Shown here piece after piece: positions 1 through 10,716 of a stretch of 64,000 bases of DNA. Within the stretch, counting starts at the first letter, position 1. The number at the start of each line of letters is the position of its first letter. This DNA comes from Plasmodium coatneyi (taxonomy: Eukaryota > Apicomplexa > Aconoidasida > Haemosporida > Plasmodiidae), in contig NC_033565.1 of NCBI RefSeq assembly GCF_001680005.1, positions 62,001-126,000 of the forward strand, read 5' to 3'. The position numbers were made by a program, and so were the translations under genes. The notes under the pieces are model-generated. The model had not been told where the DNA came from and searched no databases. It worked only from the letters and a program-made list of their open reading frames with translations.

Positions 1-36
1 CATTTTCTTCTCTTTTTTTTTTTTTTTTTTGTTTAG

Positions 37-561
37 TATTTTGCCTTTCTTGGTAAGAGAAGAAAACGTTATCGAAGAGCTCATCAAGTAAATGGTCCAA
101 CCATACAGGAACAACTCCTTGCTTATGTGGAGGAAGGTGGTCCACATGAATATTACATTGTGAAGGAACGCAAACCTCGTTCTACGCCTATGAAAAGGAG
201 AAAAAAACGGGGCGTTCGTCGTCGTGCTGGTCGATGTGGTGTACGTCGCCGCATGATTATTGATATTCACTTAGAAGTCTTAAACGAATGTCAAAAAGGC
301 GATCTGCATTCGAAGAAGGAAGACTTTTTTAAAATTTTGGTTCAAGAATTTATGGGAAGTGAGTTCATAAAAGAAGAACCTGTTCCTCAGGAACAGGTTC
401 AGGATTCGTGTTCCGCGTTTAGGGTTAATTTTCCTATGGAACAGGTCCCAAGTTCAGATTCCGGTTTTAGTGAAGAAGACTTTATTCCTAAGGAAGATGT
501 TCCTGTGGAACAGGTTCCATGTTCGGATTCCGGTTTTAGGGGAGGAAGACTTTGTTCTTAA
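37..561 (+). CDS. SICAvar: SICAvar final (cytoplasmic) exon; 5' part outside window
   Basis: The last exon begins after a poly-T/TTTAG acceptor at 35-36 and reads YFAFLGKRRKRYRRAHQV, the usual start of the SICA cytoplasmic tail. It continues through the basic patch (KERKPRSTP, KRRKKRGVRRRAGR) and the highly conserved segment RRRMIIDIHLEVLNECQKGD, then EDFFKILVQEFMGSEFIKEE. Degenerate EQVPxSDSGFxEEDFxPKE repeats follow. The tail is expected to face the red-cell cytoplasm, anchored by a TM exon lying left of the window. The frame ends in RLCS and a TAA because one base is inserted in the last repeat. There are 174 residues plus stop, and phase 0 at the acceptor matches the four complete loci. 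Confidence 0.93.
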   Translation, partial: YFAFLGKRRKRYRRAHQVNGPTIQEQLLAYVEEGGPHEYYIVKERKPRSTPMKRRKKRGVRRRAGRCGVRRRMIIDIHLEVLNECQKGDLHSKKEDFFKILVQEFMGSEFIKEEPVPQEQVQDSCSAFRVNFPMEQVPSSDSGFSEEDFIPKEDVPVEQVPCSDSGFRGGRLCS

Positions 562-715
562 AGAAGGATGTTCCTATGGAACAGGTTCCATGTTCAGATT
601 CCGTGTTTAGGGAAGGAAGACTTTGTTCTCGAGGAAAGTGTTCCTAAGCAATATGTTCCTCAGGAACAGGTTCGAAAGTGCAGATTCCGGTTTTTAGGGT
701 GTAGTAAATATTATT
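562..715 (+). repeat. Out-of-frame continuation of SICA tail repeats
   Basis: After the stop, the same repeat DNA (GTTCCTAAGGAACAGGTTCC-like units) continues for about 150 bp in other frames. It is former coding repeat that is now 3' UTR. Confidence 0.75.
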
Positions 716-734
716 CTTTTTTTTTTTTATTTTT

Positions 735-1042
735 TCGTTTTGTGTATATCATGAAAGTGTTTGCGTGTTCATGTGTAATTAATATAAAGGGGAAGAAAAA
801 AAATTTTCCCGACTTTATTTTGATTTGATTTGGTAAAATTTTTTTTTCTTGCAGATAAAAAAATGCTTATTCATTCTTTTATAAAAATTTTTTAACTTCA
901 TAAATTTTTTTTGTTTGTTTTTTAAAATACAAAAATATTTCTTTGAAGAAGGTCAGCACCTTCCTTTTTTTTTTGTGTCCTTTTCACGTGCCCCCTTTCT
1001 GGGATTATTCTTTCCTTATGTGCTTATTCAAACATACCAATG
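735..1042 (+). other. Conserved SICAvar/KIR convergent 3' flank module, copy 1
   Basis: The block contains TTCATGTGTAATTAATATAA, a TTTATTTTGATTTG..GGTAAAATTT segment, a TGCAGAT..AAAAATGCTTATTCATT segment, then AAATAC..ATATTTCTT and TTATTCAAACATACCAATGG. The same ordered blocks follow the SICAvar genes near 8800, 36840, 43480 and 58960. It probably holds 3' UTR and polyadenylation signals; that role is inferred only from position and conservation. Confidence 0.7.
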
Positions 1043-1310
1043 GAAGGAAGGAAAGAAAAGGAAGGAAAGAAAAGGAAGGAAAGAAAAGGAAGGAAAGAAA
1101 AGGAAGGAAAGAAAAGGAAGGAAAGAAAAGGAAGGAAAGAAAAGGAAGGAAAGAAAAGGAAGGAAAGAAAAGGAAGGAAAGAAAAGGAAGGAAAGAAAAG
1201 GAAGGAAAAAAAAGGAAGGAAAAAAAAGGAAGGAAAAAAAAGGAAGGAAAAAAAAGGAAGGAAAAAAAGGAAGGAAAAAAAAGGAAGGAAAGGGAAAGAA
1301 AGGAAGAATG
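1037..1310. repeat. Purine tract, 14-bp tandem repeat
   Basis: The unit is AAGGAAGGAAAGAA, about a dozen near-perfect copies, then an A-richer variant. It is open in several frames on both strands only because it is low complexity. Confidence 0.95.
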
Positions 1311-1472
1311 GTAATTTTTGCTTCTTTCCATACACACACTGCATAAGCTCTATTATGGTCATTTATGTGCCTCCCCCTCTTGAGGGAAGAGGCACACACT
1401 CATTCAACATTCCAGATGAGTGTTACATTACAATGGTGTTACATTCCAAAGTGTTCCACATACGATGTAACC

Positions 1473-1748
1473 TTATATTCGACCGTAACTTACATTAGGG
1501 TGACCTGGAGTACTATTATTTGTGGTATTTGTTCCTGCTCCTGTTCTTGTTCCTCTTTTGGGTGGTGATCTATCATATATGGTAGAAGTATCTTCTGTGG
1601 AATCTGCTATGGTTGAATCTGCTCTGGAGACGTCCGCTAATGTGTCGAATTCATTCCTGATGGTGGATCTTCTTCTTCTATTACTTCTTCTGCTATTTCC
1701 TCCATTTCCAGAAGTGTGGTTACCAAACCAGGAAGACCATGGTTTATA
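1473..1748 (-). pseudogene. Orphan KIR cytoplasmic exon (exon 3)
   Basis: On the minus strand an acceptor (..TTGAG at 1750-1749) opens a 92-codon exon starting YKPWSSWFGNHTSGNG. It has a Ser/Thr/Asp-rich middle with STIYD and ends NVSYGRI-stop. This is the canonical KIR third exon, clearly homologous to the ones at 9324-9617 and 44142-44408. No KIR ectodomain exon exists upstream on this strand: 1760-4250 is minisatellite and heptad DNA, and then comes the next SICAvar. It is therefore an isolated exon. A very distant exon 2 cannot be formally excluded but would have to span a SICAvar on the other strand. Confidence 0.85.
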
Positions 1749-1759
1749 CTCAAGGGAAG

Positions 1760-2780
1760 GAAGATTGTTAAGTATGGTTGTTGGAAGGAGTGTTGTTAGG
1801 TGGTAGTGCGGTAGGGTGGAAGGAAGGGTTGTTAGGTGGTAGATGGGTTGTTAGGACGAAGGAAGGGTTAGGTGTATTAGGATGATGGTATAAGGGGGTA
1901 TTAGAATGAAGGGGTTAGGGGTGGTAGGTGATAGGTGGGTTGTTAACTGCTAGGTGAGTCCTTAGGGTGATGGTAGGTGGGTTGTTAGGTGGTAGGAAGG
2001 TGGTTTTAGGTGTCTTGTTAGGATGGTGGTAGGTGGGTTGTTAGGTGGTTGGGTGGTAGATGGTAGGTGGTTCTTGGTAGGTGGGTTGTTAGGTGGTTGG
2101 TGGTAGGTGGAAGGAAGGTTGTTCGGGGTGGTAAAATGAAGGATGTTAGTGTTGGAAGGAAGGTTGTTAGGGGTAGTAGAATGATGTTGTTAGAGATGCT
2201 AGAATGATGTAGTTAGGGATGCTAGAATGATGTTTTTAGGGATGCTAGTATGATGTTTTTAGGGATGCTAGAATGATGTTGTTAGGGGTGGTAGAATGAT
2301 GTTGTTATGTGTAGTATAATGATGTTGTTATGTGTAGTATAATGATGTTGTTATGTGTAGTATAATGATGTTGTTATGTGTAGTATAATGATGTTGTTAT
2401 GTGTAGTATAATGATGTTGTTAGGGGTGGTAGAATGATGTTGTTAGGTGGGTGGGTGAAAGGAAGGTGGTGGTAGGTGGTAGATGGGTTGTTAGGTGGTA
2501 GGGTGGAAAGAAGGTTGTTACGGGGAAGAAAGGTTGTGTTAGGTGGGTGGTGGAAGGTTGTTAGTTGGGTGGTGGAAGGTTGTTAGGTGGGTGGTGGAAG
2601 GTTGTTAGTTGGGTGGTGGAAGGTTGTTAGGTGGGTGGTGGAAGGTTGTTAGTTGGGTGGTGGAAGGTTGTTAGGTGGGTGGTGGAAGGTTGTTAGGGAT
2701 GGTAGAATGATGTTGTTAGGGATGGTAGAATGATGTTGTTAGGGGTGGTAGAATGATGTTGTTCGGAGTGTTAAAATGAA
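1760..2780. repeat. Composite minisatellite cluster
   Basis: A series of G/T-rich arrays. GGTGGTAGGTGGGTTGTTA units run at 1790-2110. A 23-bp unit based on GATGTTGTTATGTGTAG lies at about 2290-2420. From about 2540 to 2695 a 22-bp unit alternates between GTTGTTAGGTGGGTGGTGG and GTTGTTAGTTGGGTGGTGG forms, a higher-order repeat. It fills the place where the ectodomain exon of the orphan KIR exon would be. Confidence 0.9.
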
Positions 2781-4260
2781 GGTTTAGGGCGTTAGGGTGA
2801 AGGTTCCGCGCATTAGAATGATGGTGTAGAGCTGTTAGAGTGAAGGTTCAGGTTGTGGGAATAGGGTTAAGGGTATTAGAGGGAAGGTTTAGGGTGTTGG
2901 AATAAAGTCCTTTTTTAGGATAAGGAATAACACTATGGCCTGTTATTTAGTTTTTTATGGGGAATATTCTTTTTCTTAAGGAAAAGAAAATAAGGTAGGA
3001 GCAAGAAGAAAAAAGAAAAAATGAGCAAGAGAAAAAAAGAACGGAAAAAAGAAAAAAGTGAGGGAAGAATGCAAAATGCATATGGAACGAGAGGAAGGAA
3101 GGTTATGTGCAAAAATTTTTTTTGCTTTAGTTATCTATTTAGAGAAAAAGAAGAAGAAAATGAAGGAAAAGGAGGAAAAATTTTTGAGATGGAGGAAAAA
3201 TGGATAAAAGAAAAGAGGAGAGAAAAAAAAAAGAAAAAAAAAAAAGAAATGAAGGAAAAAAAAAGAGGGTTCAATATATGGGAGTAAGGTTAAGTATATG
3301 AGAATAGGGTACACATTGTTAGAATGAGAGTTCAGTGTATCGAGCAGGGTTAAGGATATGAGAATAGGGTTTAGGTTGTAGAGGTAGGGTTTAGGGTGTG
3401 GGTTTAAGGTTCTTTTCTATGTTATGTGAACAGCAATATGCCAGCTACTTAGCTCCTTAGGGGGGGGCGAAGAAGAAGAAAGGTTAGGAAGAAAGAAAGA
3501 AAGAAAGAAGGAGAGAAAGAAGGAAAGGAATTAATGAAATGAACGAAGGAAGGAAGATAAGATTAAGAAGAAGGAATGGAAGGAGAGTTGTATAGGGTAT
3601 TAGAATGAAATCTTCCGAGTATAGGAGTAAGGTTCTGGTTGTGAGAGTAGGGTTGACCGTGGGGGGGTAGAGTTCTTTTCTAGGTTATTTGAATAGCAAT
3701 ATGGCCTGCTACTATGATCCTTAAGGAGAAGAACGGGAAGAGATGTAAGGAAAAAGAAAAGGTAAGAAAGAAGGAATGAATGAAAGGAAGGTAGTAACGA
3801 AGAAAGAAATGAAGGAAGAGAGGAAGGAAACAAAAAGGATGAGGAAGGAGAGTTGAATGGGTTATTAGGATGAACGTTCAGGGTGTAGGAGTAGGGTTTC
3901 GTGTATTAGGATAATGTTTCAGTGTATTAGATTGAAGGCTCACTGTGTGGAAATAGGTTTCAGAGTGTGGAAGTACGGTTCAGGATGTTAGAATAAGGGT
4001 TTAGGGTGTAAGAGTAGGGTTTAGGGTGTAAGAGTAGGGTTCAGGGTGTAAGAGTAGGGTTCAGGGTGTAAGAGTAGGGTTCAGGGTTCAGGGTTTAGGG
4101 TTTAGGGTGTACGAATATGTTTGAGTTTGTTAGAGTAGGTTTTTGGTGTGTGAGAGTGGGGTTCAAGGTGTGATAATTGGGTGTAGGTTCAGGGTTTAGG
4201 GTGTGAGAGTAAGGTTCCGGTTGTAGGACTGGAGTATATTTGGGGGTGTGATATTAATGA
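2781..4260. repeat. Degenerate telomere-like heptad region
   Basis: Short phrases such as AGGGTGTAAGAGTAGGGTTCA and GGGTTTAGGGTTTAGGG recur, densest at 4010-4210, between purine tracts. They resemble Plasmodium GGGTTYA telomere repeats placed inside the chromosome. Copies of a dispersed ~60-bp element lie near 2907, 3408 and 3671. No gene was found. Confidence 0.8.
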
Positions 4261-4606
4261 TATTGCAAGTTATAGAACAACATTGTGGGTTGTTGTTTTG
4301 CATCTGGGCGGTGTATGTGCACTTTCTTTGCAGGAGGACGCACAAAGGAGAAATAAGTAAATTAAGAAAAATGGTTAAGGAAAAAAAAAAAAAAAAAAAA
4401 AAGAACGAATAAATTTAATATAGAGGAAAATAGGAAATGGAAGGTTAAGGAAAGTAGAAAGAAAAAATTCATGAAGAAAGCGAAGGAAGGATGAATGTGC
4501 GTCCTTTGTGTAAGCAATATGTGCATAATACTTAATGATGATGTAGTGTAATATTATTGTATTACATTACTGTTCCTAATTTGATAAGTATCAGAATTAT
4601 GGAATA

Positions 4607-7600
4607 ATGGCGAAAGTGCCCTCAGATGTAGAATTTCAAGAATTGAAGAGGAGGTGGTTGGAGGATAAAGGGCATGCTGCCAGTAGTAGGAATTTTGGGG
4701 AGGTATAATAATGTCATATTGACTACATGTGGAATTCATTTATACTGTTATATAGGGATGTATTATATTATTATAACAATATGTACACAATGAATAGTAT
4801 GAACATGTATGAATTCGTTATCCTAATTTATAGACAATACTAGCAGTAACAATAGTAGGTTGGGTTAATGAGTTGCTGAAGAAAATGATGGACGGAGGTA
4901 GTATGGAACTCAGTAGGGAACTATGCAGAGGAATGAATGAAAAAGAAGGAAAAGGAATGACAGCGGTAGAAATAGAAGTGTGCGCATTCATTGTGAACAA
5001 CTTATGGAACATAAGAACAGAAAGTGCAGATCACTGCAATAAGGGTGAAATTAATGCAGGAATGAGGGAATATGTCCGATGTACAGTAATGAACATATGG
5101 ACATCTCTGTATTTATCTGAACACTGTGAAGCAACAAGTGCTGTAGGAGCTGCATTCGGTGCACTCAGGAATTTAGCGGACGGACTCGCTCTACCGGGGG
5201 GACTCATTTTACCGGTGTTGTGCGAAGAATGCAAACCCAAGAAGTTGGAACCCATGATGATAGGAGGTAAAAGTAGTATGTTAAATTATATTATTGGAGC
5301 TATGAAAGAGAATAAAAAAATTATGGATTTAATAAATTTAGAACCGAGAAAGAAGAACTGTGTAGGACACAGGAGTGCTGCATCAGCATCAGGTCTTCCG
5401 GACAACAGTGATATAATTACCATGGTAAACGGAATGCCACCAACGCTGCAACGACCAAAGGCAGCAAAGTCCGCCAGCACACGGCAACACGAATTTTTAA
5501 TGAAATTACTGCTACAATGGATATTAGCAAGAACTGACAGGTGGAAGGGAGAATTACATGTAAGGAACTTCAAATATGAAAACGAGAGTAGAATGACAAT
5601 ATAAGAATACTGTTATGAAAAGTAATCCAAAGTATATGATGTAAGCAGGAAATAACCTATATGTACAAACAATACACATATATATGTATTCATGGTCATA
5701 TATTTTATAGGAACTCATGTGGGAAGATCTGGCAATAGTGTTCAACGACATGATGAATAATATACTGGATGGTGCAGCAAATGACACGGGAATGTGTTCC
5801 ATTATAAAGGGTGGGGACAATGTCGACATACAGAAGGAGTTATGTAAAATTTTAATAAGGATATTTATTTGGATGGATGGATTTAAGCAAAAACACGAAG
5901 GGGGATCGGCAGGTAGCACAGGGTACTACACATGGGAACCAGCACGGGGGACGGTAAAAACAGATGAAGAGTGGAATTTGCAACTTTATTTTAGATGTTT
6001 ACTTGGAAAAGTAACTATGGTAAAAATGTTAAACGGACATTGTTATATGACGAAGGTGGCAGAAACAGTTAAGACTGGTTTGGGCAATTGGAGAAAAGGT
6101 CAGGGTAGGAGTGAAGGGAGTGGGAATCAATTCTGTGAGGAAGTGGATGTCGGGAGTTTAAAATTGGGAAAAGGGTTAATTTGGGGAAAAGTTAGTGATT
6201 GGATAGAAAAATATAGCAGACCGAAAGATGGAACGAGAGCACTAAGTGAAGTGCAGAAAGGAAATAGTTTACTGCATATAATAAAGAGGCAAGGGGAAAA
6301 TTGCCGAGAGAAGGGTAAAGCGAAATTTGATCAAAAAATCCTAAAGACTTTAGGAATAGAAGCCTCTTCAAATGAAGACCTGAATCTGGAGGAAAAAAGT
6401 GAAACTTTCGACATGGATGTTCTGGAAGGACTAGTGGACGAAGCTCTGCATCAAACCCTTCAGGGAGTCCTAACACCAACAACATCATCAACAGAAGGTC
6501 CAGGTAGGTCTAAATCATCAGGGGATCCAGCACCGGCACCTGTGACAAAGCCATCGGACACTTCAGATACAATTAAAGTAAGTGAAAAGGATGCAAAGGA
6601 GAACCAAGCGGGTAAGTCTAACAGTAACTCTCAACAACCTGAAGCACTACCCCATCACATTCCTGACTTATCCACTGAGTGGATTCCGGAGGGTGCCACC
6701 AGGGATGTCACACGGATAATACGTATACAACAGGTATTTGGACTGTAAAAGACATAGATGCAATAACCACTGTTACCGAATCTACCCTTATTACCACAAC
6801 CTCAGGTTCCAGTAACAATATTACAGGTAGCCCAGATCAACTTAGTAAACCGAGTTCCCCTGTTCCAGCATTAGCGGACAATGAGAACACTCAAGGTAAG
6901 AGCCATAAGAGTAAAGTGTGAGAGAAATAAAGGATGGAGCACTCCTGGAGGAAATGTTCACGGGGTGTGCACGCAACACTACAGACGTTATTACTCCTAA
7001 TTTTACATTGAAAATAACACTTCCCCCCTTTAACCTATTTTTTAGCTGTACCAGATCTAGATAATTCTACTACTCAGAATACGGTTAATCAAGAAACAAC
7101 TAGACAGGATGACAGTAACAAGGTTCCTAAGGATTCTGCTCCACGTGATCCTTCTGCTGCTGGCGGTGGAGGAGGGGATAATGCTGATTTAAGAACACCC
7201 AAGGCTCTTCCACGTACTGACAAGATTGACAACCTTTCGGAACTCTTTACCCCATACCTTCCTACAATCCCTGTCCTTATTGGCACTTCTGTCATAAGTT
7301 ATCTCCTTTGGAAGGTAAGAAAAGAAAAAATTAATATTAGAAGAAAAGAAAAAAACAAAAAGAAAAAGAAAAAAAAAGGAGTTTAAGGAAAAAATAAATT
7401 AGCTAAAAAACAAATGTCAAAAAAAATTAACACCAAACATTTGTCCAATAAAAAAAAATGCCCTAATATAAATTTTGTCACACAGAAAAAATGTGACCAA
7501 AAAAAGAAATGCCCTAATATAAATTCGTCACACAGAAAAAATTGCACCCAAAAAAATTGTCCGAAAAAAAAAAAATGTGCCCTAATAAATTCGTCGCAGA

Positions 7601-8352
7601 AAAAATTGCCAAAAAAAAAAAAAATTTGTCAAAAAAAATTGTCCAAAGAAATGCCCCAATGTAAATTTGTCACACAGAAGCAAAATTGCACAAAAAAAAA
7701 AAAAAAAAAATGTCCAAAAAAGGAAAAAAAAAAAAAAAAAAGAATAAAGTTGAAAGAATCAGTGGGGTGTGTATGTGTAGGATTTCGCATTTTAGGGGTG
7801 TGTGTAGGATTTTACACCTGTGTTTTGAACTAGTAATTACTGTTGCATTAACAAAAATTTCACCCCTCTAAAAAAAACATTTTCTCCCTTTTTTTTCTTT
7901 TTTTTTTGTAGTATTTTGGAATGCTTGGTAAGAGAAGAAAACGTTACAGAAGAGCTCCTAGAGGACTTGGTCCAACTTTGGGAGAACAACTCCTTGACCA
8001 TGTGGATGAGGATGGTCCACATGCATATACCTTAGTAAAGGAACGCAAACCTCGTTCTACGCCTATAAGAAGGAGGAAAAAACGTGCTGTTCGTCACGGT
8101 GCTGGTCCTCGTGGTGGTGTACGTCGCCGTATGGTTATTGATATTCATTTAGAAGTCTTAGACGAATGTCAAAATGGGGACCTGCATTCCACGAAGGAAG
8201 ACTTCTTTGAAATTTTGGTTCAAGAATTTATGGGTTCCAATTTTAAGGAAGGAGAAAATGTCCCTGAGGAACAAGTTTCTATGGTTCATGTTCCTAAGGA
8301 ACAGGTCCCAAGTTCAGATTATGTGTTTAGGGAGGAAAGACTTTGTTCCTAA
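4607..8352 (+). CDS. SICAvar: SICAvar variant antigen, 6-exon model
   Basis: Exons: 4607-4702, 4834-5559, 5711-6611, 6734-6895, 7046-7314, 7912-8352; 864 residues. Exon 1 encodes 32 residues ending WLEDKGHAASSRNFGE, with no signal peptide, as is normal for SICA. Exon 2 (residues ~33-274) is a Cys-rich domain with CRGM, EVCAFIVNNLW, YVRCTVMNIW and CEECKPKKLEP. Exon 3 starts ELMWEDLAIVF and is the second Cys-rich domain, followed by a Ser/Thr/Pro-rich linker. Exon 5 ends in a TM helix (~695-717), PYLPTIPVLIGTSVISYLLW. Exon 6 is the basic cytoplasmic tail. Phases agree at every junction. The 6612-6733 intron is the weakest call: without it the frame breaks. The product is expected on the infected red-cell surface. 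Confidence 0.88.
7330..7745. repeat. A-rich repeat in the last SICAvar intron
   Basis: Poly-A runs alternate with diverged copies of ATGCCCTAATATAAATTCGTC and CACACAGAAAAAATTG. It sits in the intron before the cytoplasmic exon, just 5' of the GTAGGATTTCGCATTTTAGG motif at 7777-7800. Confidence 0.75.
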
Positions 8353-8790
8353 GGAAGGGTCTGTTCTTAGGGAACAGGTTCCAAGTTCAAATTCCCGGTT
8401 TAGGATTGATGTTCCTAAGGAAAAGGTCCTATGGAACAGGTTCCAATGTTCAGATTGCGGATTTAGGGAAGAAAGACTTTGTTCCTAAGGAAGGGTCTGT
8501 TCTTAGGGAACAGGTTCCAAGTTCAAATTCCGGGTTTAGGATTGATGTTCCTAAGGAAAAGGTCCTATGGAACAGGTTCCAATCTTTAGATTGCGGATTT
8601 AGGGAGGAAAACATTGTTCCTGAGGAACAGCTTCCAAGTTCGATTTCCGGTTTAGGGAGGAAGACTTTGTTCCTGAGGAAAGAGGTTCAAAATTCAGATT
8701 TCGTGTTTTAGGGAGGAAGACTTTGTTCCAAAGGAAGATGTTCCTAAGGAGCAGTTTCCAAGTGCATATTCCGGGTTTTAGAGTGTAGTA
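8353..8790 (+). repeat. Out-of-frame SICA tail repeats beyond the stop
   Basis: About seven units built on CTAAGGAACAGGTTCCAAGT and GGGTTTAGGGAGGAAGACTT continue past the stop at 8352 in mixed frames. They show that the tail was once longer, or that the repeats evolve as DNA independently of the coding frame. Confidence 0.8.
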
Positions 8791-8799
8791 AATATATTT

Positions 8800-9095
8800 T
8801 TTTTTTTTTTCGTTATTGCATGAAAGTGTTTACATTGTTCATGTGTAATGAATATAAGCCGGGAAAAAAAAAATTTTTCTTCCGCACTTCACTTTATTTT
8901 GATTTGTTTGGTAAAATTTCTTCTTTATTGCAGATTAAAAAAAATGCTTATTCATTTCGTTACAATAATTTTGACTTCATAAATTTTTTTTTAATTTTTT
9001 TTTTCGTCCATAAATATTTTTTCGAAAATGTCAGGACCTTTTTCCGCATCCGCGTTGGGTGTATTCTCTCCTTATGTCATTATTCAAACTTACAA
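8800..9095 (+). other. Conserved 3' flank module, copy 2
   Basis: It contains GTTCATGTGTAATGAATATAA, CTTTATTTTGATTTGTTTGG, TTGCAGATTAAAAAAAATGC and CCGCATCCGCGTTGGGTGTA, ending TTATTCAAACTTACAAATGA. The order matches copy 1. A purine tract (9095-9255) follows, then the convergent KIR tail exon. Confidence 0.75.
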
Positions 9096-9139
9096 ATGAG
9101 AAGGAAAGAGAAGGAATGAATTATGAAGAAAACGAATAA

Positions 9140-9171
<32 letters not shown>

Positions 9172-9323
9172 AAAAGAAAGAGAAGGAAGGAATGAAAAGG
9201 AAGGAAGAAGAAAGGAAAAAGAGAAAAAGGAATGGAGGAAAAAGGAAGAGAAAGCTCATTCTGTTCTTTACGAACTGTATATGAACTGTGCGTGATGTTA
9301 TTTATGTTCCCTTCCCTCAGGTG

Positions 9324-10716
9324 TTACATATTTTGATAACCTATATTTGGGCGACCTGACGGAGACCCATTTCTTCCTGATGTTCTTGCCTTTCCTTCCC
9401 TCTTAGGCTGTCTTGTGTACGCAGGAGAACGTAGTTTGGTGGAATGTTCTTCTTTTAAGTCACCTATTGTAGATGCTTCTGTAGAGTATTCTGTTAAGCT
9501 GTCTTCCGTGGACGAACCAAAGTTCTGTTCAGTTGATCTTCTCTTTCTTGTGTTCCTTCTTCCTCTCCTTCCATTTCCAGAAGTGTGGTTACCAAACCAA
9601 GAAGACCATGGTCTATACTGAACAGAAGGAAGGTTGTTAGGGTGGCGGTAGGTGGTAGGTGGGTTGATAGGTGGTGGGTGGTGGAAGGAAGGTTGTGTTA
9701 GGGGTGTTAGAAGGAGTGGTCTCAGTAGGAGGAAGGAAAGGGGGGGTTTAAGGAGGAAGGAAGAATATTAATAATATTGTTAATATTTCAATTTTTGCTG
9801 TAATTGTTACTTTATATAGCAGAAAAGGAAAAGCCGTCCCTGCTAAGGTTCCGAATATGGAAGAGATGGAAGAGGTAGTGGTGGCGCTGCGAACAGCTTC
9901 TTCTGTTTTGGAGAGTGCTGTTTTTGCTTCAGACTCTATTCTGTGCTGTGCATTTTTTAATTGTGATTCAAAATTTCGCAGTTCTATCTGAACGGTGGTC
10001 CCATTTACTTTCCAAAAATGTTCACAGTAATTAGGATTAGAACTGCCTCCGATGGGACAATGTTTTCCCATTGCTTCTTTTGCTGCTTTGACTTTTTGGT
10101 AGTAGGTGTCACATTCCTCAATAACTTTGGATCCACCATTCTTTAATAATGCTAGTATAGTAGTATGATCATATAAGAAATCAAATACTGATTTCATGTG
10201 GTCAAAAGTGGTTTGGTCAACTTTATCACATATATTTTTACAGCCATTTTTATTAAATATTTTGGTCATCAGTTCTGAACAAATGTCATTTAGGTTATTT
10301 TTGAAGTCGCCACTTGGAGGGTCTTTAGATAATTGTTGCCCTATCCAAAAGTAGAGAAAATAGCAGAGTTCCTTTTGGAACAGTCTTTTTTTTTCATATT
10401 CGGTGTGAACGTAACATGCGGCGTTCATAATGTCATCAGCATGACCTTCCATCTTATTTTTTAAATCATTAAGGCCATTTAATTCTCCTGTTTTGCAGTC
10501 GTTTTTATGATTTACGTAGGTCTCCTCAAATTTTTCGTAGAAATTCTGATGAGAAGATAGCAGCTCTAAAAATGGATTCTACAAGTATAAGTAAGCAAGT
10601 ACACATATATATTTATATACATACATATAAATATATATATATGTATGTATATATGTTTCCATTCCCCCTTATATACATTTCTTTCCTTCAGTGTTGTTCC
10701 TTACCGTTTCTGACAT
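9324..10716 (-). CDS. KIR: KIR protein, 3 exons, SICA-convergent subtype
   Basis: Exons on the minus strand: 10705-10716 (MSET), 9811-10563, 9324-9617; 352 residues, all introns phase 0. The mature start reads MSETLLSSHQNFYEKFEE, like the first helix of PIR proteins. The ectodomain carries CYFLYFWIGQQLS (the PIR FYYWLG site), CKNICDKV, FDFLYDH and C-rich loops. A coiled, Gln/Glu/Ala-rich stalk (QLKNAQHRIESEAKTALSKTEEA) precedes TATTSS-like residues and the TM (SIFGTLAGTAFPFLLYK, ~238-254). Exon 3 starts YRPWSSWFGNHTSGNG and ends NIGYQNM. It lies tail to tail with the SICAvar ending at 8352. Exon 1 is only four codons and is inferred from phase and a good GTAAGG donor. Confidence 0.88.

Noticed and set aside
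915..1498. Overlapping open frames on both strands (KERKGRKEKEGKK and FLFFPSFSFLP repeats)
   Set aside because: Pure translation of the 14-bp purine tract; no start context, domain or splice signal.
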